Positions 1-7,682 of a DNA stretch of 64,000 bases are shown here, piece after piece; position 1 is the stretch's first letter; the number at the start of each line of letters is the position of its first letter. The stretch comes from Azospirillaceae bacterium (GTDB lineage: Bacteria > Pseudomonadota > Alphaproteobacteria > Azospirillales > Azospirillaceae), in the NCBI GenBank assembly GCA_035645145.1, contig DASQNC010000036.1, forward strand, positions 1 to 64,000. The letters are read 5' to 3'. Below the pieces are notes generated by a model. The model was not told where the DNA came from. It did not search any database and saw only the letters and a list, made by a program, of their open reading frames with translations. Made by a program: the position numbers and the translations under genes.

Positions 1-141
1 GTACGCGGTGAACGTCGCGCCGCCCGCCTTCGCCAGCACCTTGGTGATCGCCGCCGTCAGCGACGTCTTGCCGTGGTCGACGTGACCGATCGTCCCAACG
101 TTGCAGTGCGGCTTCGTCCGCTCGAACTTCGCCTTCGCCAT
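1..141 (-). CDS. tuf: Elongation factor Tu, 5' end only
   Basis: The start of EF-Tu, the GTPase that carries aminoacyl-tRNA to the ribosome. The 47 codons present begin [20 protein letters not shown] and contain the P-loop segment [14 protein letters not shown], which is diagnostic. The gene runs off the left edge, so its length and the downstream genes cannot be judged. It lies just after tRNA-Gly and tRNA-Tyr on the same strand and is probably co-transcribed with them from the promoter at 409-437, a common alphaproteobacterial order. Confidence 0.97.
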   Translation of the reverse strand, partial: MAKAKFERTKPHCNVGTIGHVDHGKTSLTAAITKVLAKAGGATFTAY

Positions 142-182
142 GGCTGTCCCGCCCGTTGCCTATTTGCCCCGACCGGCCGCGC

Positions 183-256
183 TGGAGCGGGTGAGGGGAA
201 TCGAACCCCCACAACCAGCTTGGAAGGCTGGGGCTCTACCATTGAGCTACACCCGC
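183..256 (-). tRNA. tRNA-Gly (anticodon TCC)
   Basis: A 74-nt cloverleaf read on the minus strand. The acceptor GCGGGTG pairs with CACCCGC, the T-arm loop is TTCGATT, the anticodon is TCC between CCTTCCAAGC-type flanks, and CCA is encoded. It lies between tRNA-Tyr and tuf. Confidence 0.96.
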
Positions 257-285
257 ACCGCACTCGCGCACGACGCCGGACTGGT

Positions 286-371
286 TGGTGGAAGGGGTAG
301 GATTCGAACCTACGTACGCTAACGCGGGCAGATTTACAGTCTGCTGCCTTTAACCACTCGGCCACCCTTCC
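286..371 (-). tRNA. tRNA-Tyr (anticodon GTA)
   Basis: An 86-nt type II tRNA with a long variable arm. The acceptor GGAAGGG pairs with CCCTTCC, the anticodon loop is CTGTAAA, the T loop is TTCGAAT, and CCA is encoded. It is the first gene after the promoter at 409-437. Confidence 0.96.
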
Positions 372-408
372 GCACGCCCGACCGCTGGGGATCGGAGCGG
401 AGGCCGGG

Positions 409-437
409 AACTAAGTTCATTCCGGTTGCTTTGTCAA
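409..437 (-). promoter_or_regulatory. Housekeeping promoter for tRNA-Tyr / tRNA-Gly / tuf
   Basis: On the minus strand a perfect -35 TTGACA (437-432) is followed by exactly 17 nt and a -10 TTAGTT (414-409). Transcription would start about 30 nt upstream of tRNA-Tyr. The match and spacing fit a strong sigma-70-type promoter. Confidence 0.75.
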
Positions 438-490
438 CAGGAAACGAAACCTGGATCCGCCATCCGTCCGACCCCTAAAGTGGGAAGGTC

Positions 491-1414
491 ATGACTCCAA
501 TGAAACCCCACTCTGGACGAACGGGACGCGCCGATGCCGCGGGTTCCGGACGGTCCCCGCACCCGGGCAAGCCCCAGCGCAAGCCGCCGGCGAAGTCCCT
601 GTCCCCACATGGCGCCCAACGGCCCCAGAAGCCGCAGGCACAGCCCCAGGACCGGCAGAAGGCGCCGCCGGAGCAGCGCCCGCCACGCGGCTCGCTGCTG
701 TTCGGCGTGCACGCCGTCAGCGCGGCCCTGCGCAACCCGTCGCGGAATTGCCGGCGCCTGTGGGCGACCGACATGGCCGCCGTGGGCGAGGCGCTGGCCG
801 ACGCAGCCGCGCGCGGCCTGTCGCGGCCTGCCCCGATGATCGTCGAAAAGGCGATGATCGACCGGCTGGTGTCGGGCGGCACGGTCCACCAGGGCGTGCT
901 GCTGGAGGCCGATCCGCTGCCGGAACCCGATCTCTCGGACCTGCTGACCAACCCGGCCGCCGACGCGGTGCTGGTCGTTCTCGACCAGGTGACCGATCCG
1001 CACAATGTCGGTGCGGTGTTGCGGTCGGCCGCCGCCTTCGGTGCCGCCGGGCTGGTGGTGACCGAGCGGCACGCGCCCGAGGTGACGGGAACGCTGGCCA
1101 AGTCCGCCTCGGGTGCGCTGGAGGTCGTGCCGCTGGTCCGCGTCGGGAATCTGGCGCGCGCCATCGCCGAGATGCGGGAGGCCGGTTTCTGGTGCGTCGG
1201 CCTGTCCGAGCGGGCCGAGCGGCCGCTGCACGAGCACGACCTGTCGGGTCGCACCGCCCTCGTCCTGGGATCCGAGGGGACCGGGATTCGCCGTCTGACC
1301 GCGGAGAGGTGCGACGCGCTGGCCCGGCTGCCGACCCAGGGGCCGATCGAAAGTCTGAACGTTTCGGTCGCGGCGGCCATTTCCCTGTACGAGACCGCGC
1401 GGCGCCGGTCGTGA
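491..1414 (+). CDS. rlmB: 23S rRNA 2'-O-ribose methyltransferase RlmB (SpoU family)
   Basis: A 307-aa SpoU/TrmH-type SAM methyltransferase, expected to methylate the 2'-O of G2251 in the 23S rRNA P-loop. All three SPOUT motifs are clear: VLDQVTDPHNVGAVLRSA (about 163-180), LVLGSEGTGIRR (257-268) and PIESLNVSVAAAISLYE (285-301). They form the trefoil knot that binds SAM. The small N-terminal substrate-recognition domain starts near residue 68 (LLFGVHAV). Residues 1-66 are an extra basic, Pro/Gln-rich low-complexity tail not needed in the family. A second Met three codons in (500) is also possible as start. Divergent from the tRNA-tuf block, as in many alphaproteobacteria. Confidence 0.93.
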   Translation: MTPMKPHSGRTGRADAAGSGRSPHPGKPQRKPPAKSLSPHGAQRPQKPQAQPQDRQKAPPEQRPPRGSLLFGVHAVSAALRNPSRNCRRLWATDMAAVGEALADAAARGLSRPAPMIVEKAMIDRLVSGGTVHQGVLLEADPLPEPDLSDLLTNPAADAVLVVLDQVTDPHNVGAVLRSAAAFGAAGLVVTERHAPEVTGTLAKSASGALEVVPLVRVGNLARAIAEMREAGFWCVGLSERAERPLHEHDLSGRTALVLGSEGTGIRRLTAERCDALARLPTQGPIESLNVSVAAAISLYETARRRS

Positions 1415-1480
1415 CCGTCGCGGGTGGCCAGCGGCAACGCTTGTCCGCCCGCACCGCGTCCGGTAAACCGTTGGGTGTGT

Positions 1481-1555
1481 GCCGGCTTAGCTCAGGGGTA
1501 GAGCAACCGCCTTGTAAGCGGTAGGTCGTCGGTTCAAATCCGACAGCCGGCACCA
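1481..1555 (+). tRNA. tRNA-Thr (anticodon TGT)
   Basis: A 75-nt cloverleaf. The acceptor GCCGGCT pairs with AGCCGGC, the anticodon TGT lies in CTTGTAA, the T loop is TTCAAAT, and CCA is encoded. It lies 66 nt downstream of rlmB on the same strand. Confidence 0.96.
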
Positions 1556-1583
1556 GCGGCGGTTTTCCGGATCGGCGAGCGAT

Positions 1584-2456
1584 ATGATCACTCAGGAGAA
1601 GTCCAAATTCGCACTCCTGGTGTTCGATGCGCGGGCCGAAGTCGATTCCCAGTCGGTCAGCTCCCTGGAACGCCTTCTGCGCAGCTCCGAGCGCTATGCC
1701 GTGGGGTACGCCGTCCGACTCAGGGTCGCGGCGCTGAGCGAATCGAGCGAAGGCGTGGTCAATGCGATCGCCTTGGCCGGACTTCCCGCCGCCATCGATG
1801 AGGTTCAGATCACCGATCGGTTGGAGCAGGCGCTGTTGAGCCTTGCGCAGCGCGGCGCCAAGTTCGATCGACCGCGCAATATCGCCCTGGCCGCCCTCGG
1901 CGACAATTCCAAGATCATCAGCGACGGTGCCGCCGCGTTGCGCTACCTGCTGAACCAGGTCGGCGCCGGGGCGGAACCGCTGGGCAAGATTTTGCGCCTG
2001 TTCACCCCGCCCGGAATCGACATCACCGCCGACCCGACCGCCCGCCACGCCGCAGCCCAGCGCCTGCGGACGAAGCTGGGCAGCCGCATCAAGGACATGC
2101 TCTCCGAGACCGATGGCGCCGGCCAGACGATCGGATTCGTCGAGGCGGGGGCGGAGGAACCGGATGGCCTGATCCTGGCTCTCGAAGACCTGCTGCGCGC
2201 CCTCCCGCCCCCTCATGGCCCGGCGGTGGACGGGCTGGTGGCGGAGGTGCGCCAGGTGCACCGGCAGGTGGCGCCGAGTCTGCGGGCGTTCCTTGGCGTG
2301 TACCGCGCCTTGGGCGAACGGGTCGAGGCCCTGTGCCAGGAGATTCGCAACGGCGAGGGCCGTACGGGCGAGGTGCGCGAGCATCTGGCCCGGTTGTCCG
2401 GCAGCGCCGAGGCCATTGCGCGCACGTCCGTGACGCTCGAAGGAATTCTGAAGTAG
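1584..2456 (+). CDS. Hypothetical protein, 290 aa
   Basis: I do not recognise this protein. It has no signal peptide, no membrane segment and no obvious catalytic motif. The sequence is mixed alpha/beta. The N-terminal part (LLVFDARAEVDSQSVSSLER) is followed by an Arg/Leu-rich region. The last 80 residues (LVAEVRQVHRQVAPSLRAF onward) look amphipathic and helical, possibly coiled coil. Codon use is as GC-rich as in the neighbours, so it is probably a native gene. It starts 28 nt after tRNA-Thr, with a weak GGCGAGCGAT ribosome site. Confidence 0.75.
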   Translation: MITQEKSKFALLVFDARAEVDSQSVSSLERLLRSSERYAVGYAVRLRVAALSESSEGVVNAIALAGLPAAIDEVQITDRLEQALLSLAQRGAKFDRPRNIALAALGDNSKIISDGAAALRYLLNQVGAGAEPLGKILRLFTPPGIDITADPTARHAAAQRLRTKLGSRIKDMLSETDGAGQTIGFVEAGAEEPDGLILALEDLLRALPPPHGPAVDGLVAEVRQVHRQVAPSLRAFLGVYRALGERVEALCQEIRNGEGRTGEVREHLARLSGSAEAIARTSVTLEGILK

Positions 2457-2502
2457 GGCCGGGCGGCGGAACGTTCACGCCGACGCACCGGTTTGAGGCT
2501 GG

Positions 2503-2811
2503 ATGGCCTCATTCGACCGCGAGCGTTCCCAAATGGCCCCGCCCGACAGCAACACCACGCGCCGCGACACCGATGCCGGCGTCTACGGCGACAAGGTCGC
2601 CGCCTTCGATCCGGCCACGGTCCCCCTCGGCACATGGGACGAGGCCGCGGGCGCGGAGCCCGAGCGGTCGGACCCACCGCCGGCCGGCCCCCCGACCAAG
2701 GGCATTTACGCCGGCAAACCCCTTCCGCCCAAACGCGGGGCCGGCCTCATCGCGGCCATCGTCGTCGCGTTCGTGGTGCTCGCAGTTGGGGTGCTCCTCA
2801 TGATGGGGTGA
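2503..2811 (+). CDS. Small tail-anchored-like membrane protein, unknown function
   Basis: A 102-aa protein with a hydrophilic, Pro/Asp-rich N-terminal part of about 78 residues. One C-terminal hydrophobic segment (about 79-101: AGLIAAIVVAFVVLAVGVLL) ends almost at the C-terminus, and there is no N-terminal signal. This predicts a cytoplasmic domain anchored by a C-terminal helix. No family was recognised. It lies 46 nt after the preceding unknown gene and may share its transcript. Confidence 0.7.
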   Translation: MASFDRERSQMAPPDSNTTRRDTDAGVYGDKVAAFDPATVPLGTWDEAAGAEPERSDPPPAGPPTKGIYAGKPLPPKRGAGLIAAIVVAFVVLAVGVLLMMG

Positions 2812-2909
2812 GGCGGCCATCAGCACCCGGTCGCAAACCGGGAACATACCCTACCCTGGCGGCGTTCGGCGGGTGAGATACGCAACCGCGCGGATGCAGG
2901 GCGAGGGGT

Positions 2910-4028
2910 ATGTCCAAGACGATCCTGATCACAGGCGGAGCCGGGTTCATCGGCTCGCATCTGGCAGACCAGCTGCTGGCCACCGGCCACCGCGTCAGGG
3001 TCCTCGACACGCTTGAGCCACAGGTTCACGGCGAAGAGGGCAAACGGCCGGGCTATCTGGCGCCGGACGTGGAATTGCAGGTCGGCGACGTCCGCGACGC
3101 CACAGCGGTCGCACGTGCGCTGGACGGCGTGGACGCCGTGTACCACTTCGCGGCCCGCGTCGGCGTGGGCCAGAGCATGTACATGATCGCCGACTACGTC
3201 AGCGGCAACGACCTCGGCACCGCGGTGCTGCTGGAGGCGCTCAAACGGAATCCGGTCGAACGCCTGATCGTCGCGTCGAGCATGAGCCTGTATGGCGAGG
3301 GCCTGTACCTGGACGCCGACGGCCGGACGATCGCCAACGCGACCCGCGACCCGGCCCGGCTGGCCGACGGCATGTGGGATCCCATGGACGCCCGGGGCCG
3401 CCCGCTCACCCCGATCCCGACGACCGAGGAGAAGCAGCCGGACTTGGTCTCGGTCTATGCGCTGGGCAAGTACGTGCAGGAGCGGCTTTGCCTTGTGGTC
3501 GGGGGCGCCTACGGCATCCCCACCGTGGCCTTGCGCTTCTTCAACGTCTACGGCACCCGGCAGGCCCTCTCCAACCCGTACACGGGCGTGATGGCGATCT
3601 TCGCCTCGCGCCTACTGAACAACAACCCGCCCCTGATCTTCGAGGACGGGGGGCAGCGCCGGGACTTCGTCCACGTCACCGACGTGGCACGGGCTTGCGC
3701 CCTGGCGCTCGACGCGCCGAACGCCGCCGGACAGGTCCTCAACATCGGCAGCGGCCAGAGCTACACGGTCAAGGAAGTCGCCTCCCATTTGGCCACGGCC
3801 CTGGGCAAGACGCACATCGCGCCCGAAACCACCATGCGTGCCCGCACCGGGGACGTGCGCCACTGCTTCGCCGACATCACCCGGGCGCGGGATGTGTTGG
3901 GATACCGGCCGCAGGTCGGCATCGAGCAGGGTATGGCCGAACTGGTCGAGTGGCTGGCGGGACAGACGGCCGTCGACCGTGTGGAGGAGGCGCGGCGCGA
4001 GCTGGCAACCCATGGGCTGACGCGATGA
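2910..4028 (+). CDS. NAD-dependent epimerase/dehydratase (extended SDR), nucleotide-sugar type
   Basis: A 372-aa extended short-chain dehydrogenase. The NAD-binding motif TGGAGFIG is at 8-15. DV at 60-61 and the HFAAR segment (79-83) follow. The catalytic Ser lies in VASSMSLYG, with Y183 and K187 in SVYALGKY. The substrate-side motifs FFNVYGTRQ and GGQRRDFVHVTDVA are typical of UDP-glucose/GlcNAc 4-epimerase-like enzymes. It probably interconverts or dehydrates a nucleotide sugar that feeds the glycosyltransferases downstream. The exact sugar cannot be read from sequence. First gene of a seven-gene operon; its stop overlaps the next start (ATGA at 4025-4028). The ribosome site GGCGAGGGG precedes the ATG. 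Confidence 0.88.
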   Translation: MSKTILITGGAGFIGSHLADQLLATGHRVRVLDTLEPQVHGEEGKRPGYLAPDVELQVGDVRDATAVARALDGVDAVYHFAARVGVGQSMYMIADYVSGNDLGTAVLLEALKRNPVERLIVASSMSLYGEGLYLDADGRTIANATRDPARLADGMWDPMDARGRPLTPIPTTEEKQPDLVSVYALGKYVQERLCLVVGGAYGIPTVALRFFNVYGTRQALSNPYTGVMAIFASRLLNNNPPLIFEDGGQRRDFVHVTDVARACALALDAPNAAGQVLNIGSGQSYTVKEVASHLATALGKTHIAPETTMRARTGDVRHCFADITRARDVLGYRPQVGIEQGMAELVEWLAGQTAVDRVEEARRELATHGLTR

Positions 4029-5185
4029 AGAAGCCCGTCGCGCCAATGCCGGCAGCCCAACCCTCGAGGACAGGGCCCTCGAGGACAGGGCCCTCGAGGA
4101 CAGGGCAACCGGCCGGACCGGTCCTTGTCACCGGGGGGGCCGGCTTCGTCGGCACCAATGTGGTCGACCGCTTGGCAGGGCAAGGCGTACCGGTGATCCT
4201 CTACGATTCGCTGGTGCGTCCCGGCGTTTCGGAAAACCTGGAATGGCTGAAGCGGCGACACGGCAGCCGAATCGACGCCCGGATCGCCGATGTGCGCGAC
4301 ACCGCCCGCCTCGAGCAGGCCGTGCGCGAGGCCCAAACGATCTACCACTTCGCGGCCCAGGTCGCGGTGACGACGAGCCTGGTGGATCCGACGGAGGATT
4401 TCGCCGTCAATTGCGCCGCCACCGTCGCGCTCCTGGAGGCGATGCGCCGCACGCCGAAGCCACCGACCCTGGTCTTCACCTCGACCAACAAGGTGTACGG
4501 CTCGCTGCCCGACGTGCCGGTCCAAAACGCCGGCCGGCGCTGCGAGCCCGTCGACGCGGACCTGGGGGGCAAGGGCGTCGGCGAGACCTGCCGGATGGAC
4601 TTCCACAGCCCCTATGGCTGCTCGAAGGGTGCGGCGGATCAGTACGTTCTGGATTACGCCCGCTGCTTCGACCTGCCCACCGTCGTGCTGCGCATGAGCT
4701 GCATCTACGGCCCCCACCAGCGTGGGAACGAGGACCAGGGTTGGGTCGCGCATTTCGTCATGCGGGCCCTGGCTGGCGAGCCGATCACCATCTACGGCGA
4801 TGGGCGGCAGGTCCGCGATGTGCTGTTCGTGGACGACCTGGTGGATCTGATGCTGGTCGCCGGAGCCCCGGGTTCCCCTCTCGTCGGCAAGGCGGTCAAT
4901 GTCGGTGGCGGCCCGCGCAACGCGGTCAGCCTGCTCGAAGTGGTCGACGCGCTGCAGGATCTGGCGGAGTCGCCGGTCCGGGTACGGTTCGGGGCCGCCC
5001 GCCCGGGTGACCAACGCTGGTACGTGTCGGACGTGAGCCGCGTCGCGGCGGTCACGGGCTGGCAACCACGGGTGGGCGTGCGCGAAGGGCTTGCCCGGCT
5101 CTGCGCGTGGCTGCGCGAAACCCGCGCCGACCCGGCCCGCCCCCCGCTTGCGAAAGCCATCGCCGTCGGGGGGGCCGCCGAATGA
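4025..5185 (+). CDS. NAD-dependent epimerase, CDP-paratose/tyvelose 2-epimerase-like
   Basis: A 386-aa extended SDR. After a 30-residue N-terminal extension made largely of three PSRTG repeats comes the Rossmann motif TGGAGFVG (36-43). Then YDSLVRPGVSENLEWL, AQVAVTTSLVDP, TSTNKVYGS, DFHSPYGCSKGAADQYVLDY (catalytic Y197 and K201) and DQGWVAHF follow. This string of motifs closely follows CDP-tyvelose/paratose 2-epimerase (RfbE/TyvE), which inverts C2 of a CDP-3,6-dideoxyhexose. No CDP-dideoxyhexose synthesis genes are in this window, so the true substrate may differ. The start was chosen because its ATG overlaps the stop of the preceding gene; the frame is open further upstream but antiparallel to no function. 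The stop overlaps the radical SAM start. Confidence 0.85.
   Translation: MKKPVAPMPAAQPSRTGPSRTGPSRTGQPAGPVLVTGGAGFVGTNVVDRLAGQGVPVILYDSLVRPGVSENLEWLKRRHGSRIDARIADVRDTARLEQAVREAQTIYHFAAQVAVTTSLVDPTEDFAVNCAATVALLEAMRRTPKPPTLVFTSTNKVYGSLPDVPVQNAGRRCEPVDADLGGKGVGETCRMDFHSPYGCSKGAADQYVLDYARCFDLPTVVLRMSCIYGPHQRGNEDQGWVAHFVMRALAGEPITIYGDGRQVRDVLFVDDLVDLMLVAGAPGSPLVGKAVNVGGGPRNAVSLLEVVDALQDLAESPVRVRFGAARPGDQRWYVSDVSRVAAVTGWQPRVGVREGLARLCAWLRETRADPARPPLAKAIAVGGAAE
4061..4105 (+). repeat. Three perfect 15-bp tandem repeats inside a coding region
   Basis: The unit CCCTCGAGGACAGGG occurs three times head to tail. It is in frame and encodes PSRTG three times in the N-terminal extension of the SDR at 4025-5185. 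A change in copy number would keep the frame. Confidence 0.97.
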
Positions 5186-6465
5186 GGGTCGCACTGGTCA
5201 ATCCACCCTGGAATTTCGACGGCAGCATCTATTTCGGCTGCCGCGACCCGCACCTGCCCATTGAACTCGCTTGTGCGAAGATCCGCCTGGAGGAGGCCGG
5301 CCACACGGCGGAAATGTTCGATGCACACCTGTGCGACCTGACATTCGCCGGGTTGCGGGACCAGGTGGCGGCATTCGCGCCGGACATGCTGGTGGTCACC
5401 ACCGCCCCCACATACCTGTTTTGGCGCTGCGCACCACCCGAACTGCGCATCCCCCGCCAAACGCTCGGCGCGTTGGCGGGCGTGGCGGCACGCACTGTGG
5501 CCGTCGGTCCCCATGGCTCCACCACGCCGCGGGCCGCCCTGGCGAAGCTCGGCGTCGATGCGGTCGTTCAGGGCGAGTGCGAGGACATCCTGCCACTCCT
5601 GTGCGACAATGACTGGTCGCAGGTGCCATCGATCGCCTACCGGACCCCGGACGGCCCGGTGGTGAACGGAGGGCCGGCGGTCGGCCGCTTCACCGACCTG
5701 CCGCCGCTGGCATGGCCGGACGAATGGATCCGGCGCCACCACCACCACCACCACCGGTTCGACGCACCGCCGTCCGGTCCCGGGGCCGAGGTGGAAGCGT
5801 CGCGCGGCTGTCCGTACAAGTGCACGTTCTGCGCCAAGGAAAACTTCCGCAACGGTTACCGCCGCCGCCCGCACGAAACGGTTCTGGCGGAGGTGGATCG
5901 GCTGATCGGCCAGGGCATCCAGTACATCTACTTCATCGACGAAATCTTCCTGCCCAACCGCCCGCTGCTGGAGGGCCTGGTCGAGCGTGGCGTGACGTTC
6001 GGCATCCAAACCCGCATCGACCTGTGGAAGCCGGACCTGCTGGAACTGCTGGGCCGGGCCGGCTGCGTGTCCATTGAGGCCGGCGTTGAAAGCCTGACGG
6101 TCGAAGGCCGGGCGGCACTGGACAAGAACTGCAAGATGCAGACGGACGAGTTGGCCGACCGGTTGATCCTCGCCAAACGGCACGTTCCCTTCGTCCAGGC
6201 CAATCTGATCGACGCCGGGGGCGATCCCCCCGAACTGGTGGCGGCCTGGCGGGAAAAACTCCTGGCGCAAGGGGTTTGGGCGAACGAGCCGGTGCCGTTG
6301 TTCCCCTATCCCGGCTCGCCGGACTACCGCCGCCTCTGGGGCCAGCCCGACGATCAGGCATGGGAGCGCGCCCATGCCCATTACCTGGAGAGCGCCCGCC
6401 GTTGGAGCGACATCCAGGACCAGGCCCCGCGCCCGTTGCGGGAGCTGGAGACCTGCTGTGGATGA
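5182..6465 (+). CDS. B12-binding domain / radical SAM protein
   Basis: A 427-aa class B-type radical SAM enzyme. Residues 1-140 form the cobalamin-binding Rossmann domain (VALVNPPW start, then IELACAKIRLEEAGH, ending VVQGECEDIL). It lacks the DxHxxG His ligand, as is usual in this class. The 4Fe-4S cysteines are C210, C214 and C217 in RGCPYKCTFCAKE, followed by IYFIDEIFLP and the SIEAGVES motif. Such enzymes methylate unactivated carbons or rearrange carbon skeletons. Set among sugar epimerases and glycosyltransferases it probably modifies a sugar or glycan intermediate; this is inference. H186-H191 form a natural run of six histidines just ahead of the radical SAM core. The ATG overlaps the upstream stop, which fixes the start. 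Confidence 0.88.
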   Translation: MRVALVNPPWNFDGSIYFGCRDPHLPIELACAKIRLEEAGHTAEMFDAHLCDLTFAGLRDQVAAFAPDMLVVTTAPTYLFWRCAPPELRIPRQTLGALAGVAARTVAVGPHGSTTPRAALAKLGVDAVVQGECEDILPLLCDNDWSQVPSIAYRTPDGPVVNGGPAVGRFTDLPPLAWPDEWIRRHHHHHHRFDAPPSGPGAEVEASRGCPYKCTFCAKENFRNGYRRRPHETVLAEVDRLIGQGIQYIYFIDEIFLPNRPLLEGLVERGVTFGIQTRIDLWKPDLLELLGRAGCVSIEAGVESLTVEGRAALDKNCKMQTDELADRLILAKRHVPFVQANLIDAGGDPPELVAAWREKLLAQGVWANEPVPLFPYPGSPDYRRLWGQPDDQAWERAHAHYLESARRWSDIQDQAPRPLRELETCCG

Positions 6466-6531
6466 TCCACCGACCAACGGCCCCCCGCCCGCCGTTGCAA
6501 ACCATCCTCCTGCCGCCCCGCGGGTCGGGCC

Positions 6532-7674
6532 ATGACGGTCCACCGGATCCTCATGACCGCCGATTCGCTGGGCGGAGTCTGGGACTATGCGTTGGAGCTG
6601 GCCGCGGGCCTGACGCCCCATGGCATCACGGTGGATCTGGCGGTCATGGGACCGCCGCCTGGCCCGCACCAGCGTGTCGCCGCGGCGACGGTGCCCGGCC
6701 TGGTTCTGCACGAGGGGACCTTCCGGCTGGAGTGGATGCCGGATTGCGAGGGGGATCTGGCGCACGCCGCAGACTGGCTGCTGGAGCTTGAACAACGGGT
6801 GCGCCCGGATGTGGTCCACGCCAACGGCTACGCCGAGGCCGCCCTGCCCTTTGCGGCGCCGGTGCTGCTTGTCGCCCATTCCGACGTCGCGACCTGGTGG
6901 CGGGCCGTCCACGGAAGCGACCCGCCCGCGGAGTGGACGGCCTATCGACACCGGGTTGCCGCCGGGCTGGCCGCCGCGGCGCAGGTGGTGGCGCCGACAC
7001 GGGCCTATCTGGATGCGGTCTCCGCCGCCTATGGCGCCCCGGCCCGCTCCAATGTGATTCACAACGGCCGCTCCGCACGGCTCTGGCGGCCGCTGGACAA
7101 GGAGCCGTTCGTGCTGGCCGTCGGACGGCTTTGGGACGAGGGGAAGAACACGGCCGCGCTCAGCCGCGTCGCCGGTTCCCTCGACTGGCCGGTGGTGGTC
7201 GCCGGTCCCTGGCAGGGACCGGATGGGCGTGGACGGCCGCCGGAGGGCCTGCGCTGCCTGGGCCGGCTGGCCCCGGCCGAACTCGCGCAATGGTTCGGCC
7301 GGGCCGCCGTGTTCGCCCATCCCGCCCGCTACGAGCCGTTCGGCCTGTCCGTGCTGGAGGCCGCCCTGTCGGGTTGCGCGCTGGTGCTGGGCGATATCCC
7401 CACCCTGCGCGAATTGTGGCAGGGGGCAGCCCTCTTCGTCCCGCCGGACGATTCCGATGCCCTTCGGGAAACACTGGCCGGGTTGGGCGAGGACCCGGAG
7501 GCGGTATCGGCGCTTTCGAAGGCTGCACGCCACCGCGCCGCGAATTATCCGGCCGCACTCTCGGCAGCCGCCTACGCCCACGCCTACGGTCGCCTGCATG
7601 CAGGCGCGGACGCATCGGCCGCACGACACGTCGCGACCGCGGGAATCCTGCCGGAGGTCCAACCGGGAACCTAA
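6532..7674 (+). CDS. Glycosyltransferase, GT4-type (GT-B fold)
   Basis: A 380-aa protein with a two-Rossmann GT-B layout. The N-terminal acceptor domain begins RILMTADSLGGVWDYALELA. The C-terminal donor domain contains NVIHNGRSARLW, VLAVGRLWDEGKN and the EX7E-type element EPFGLSVLEAALSGC (about 265-280), which contacts the donor sugar nucleotide. It probably transfers a sugar onto a lipid-linked or protein-bound glycan in the cytoplasm. It lies 66 nt after the radical SAM gene and 8 nt before the first CgeB-like gene, in the same operon. Confidence 0.88.
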   Translation: MTVHRILMTADSLGGVWDYALELAAGLTPHGITVDLAVMGPPPGPHQRVAAATVPGLVLHEGTFRLEWMPDCEGDLAHAADWLLELEQRVRPDVVHANGYAEAALPFAAPVLLVAHSDVATWWRAVHGSDPPAEWTAYRHRVAAGLAAAAQVVAPTRAYLDAVSAAYGAPARSNVIHNGRSARLWRPLDKEPFVLAVGRLWDEGKNTAALSRVAGSLDWPVVVAGPWQGPDGRGRPPEGLRCLGRLAPAELAQWFGRAAVFAHPARYEPFGLSVLEAALSGCALVLGDIPTLRELWQGAALFVPPDDSDALRETLAGLGEDPEAVSALSKAARHRAANYPAALSAAAYAHAYGRLHAGADASAARHVATAGILPEVQPGT

Positions 7675-7682
7675 GGGACAGC

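Noticed and set aside
2469-2497. GGAAC followed by GTT upstream of the tail-anchored-like gene
   Set aside because: The spacing is 18 nt, one more than the EcfG range, so I do not call it a promoter.
5737-5754. His6 run as a sign of vector or tag contamination
   Set aside because: It is internal, in frame within a normal radical SAM gene, and in native operon context.
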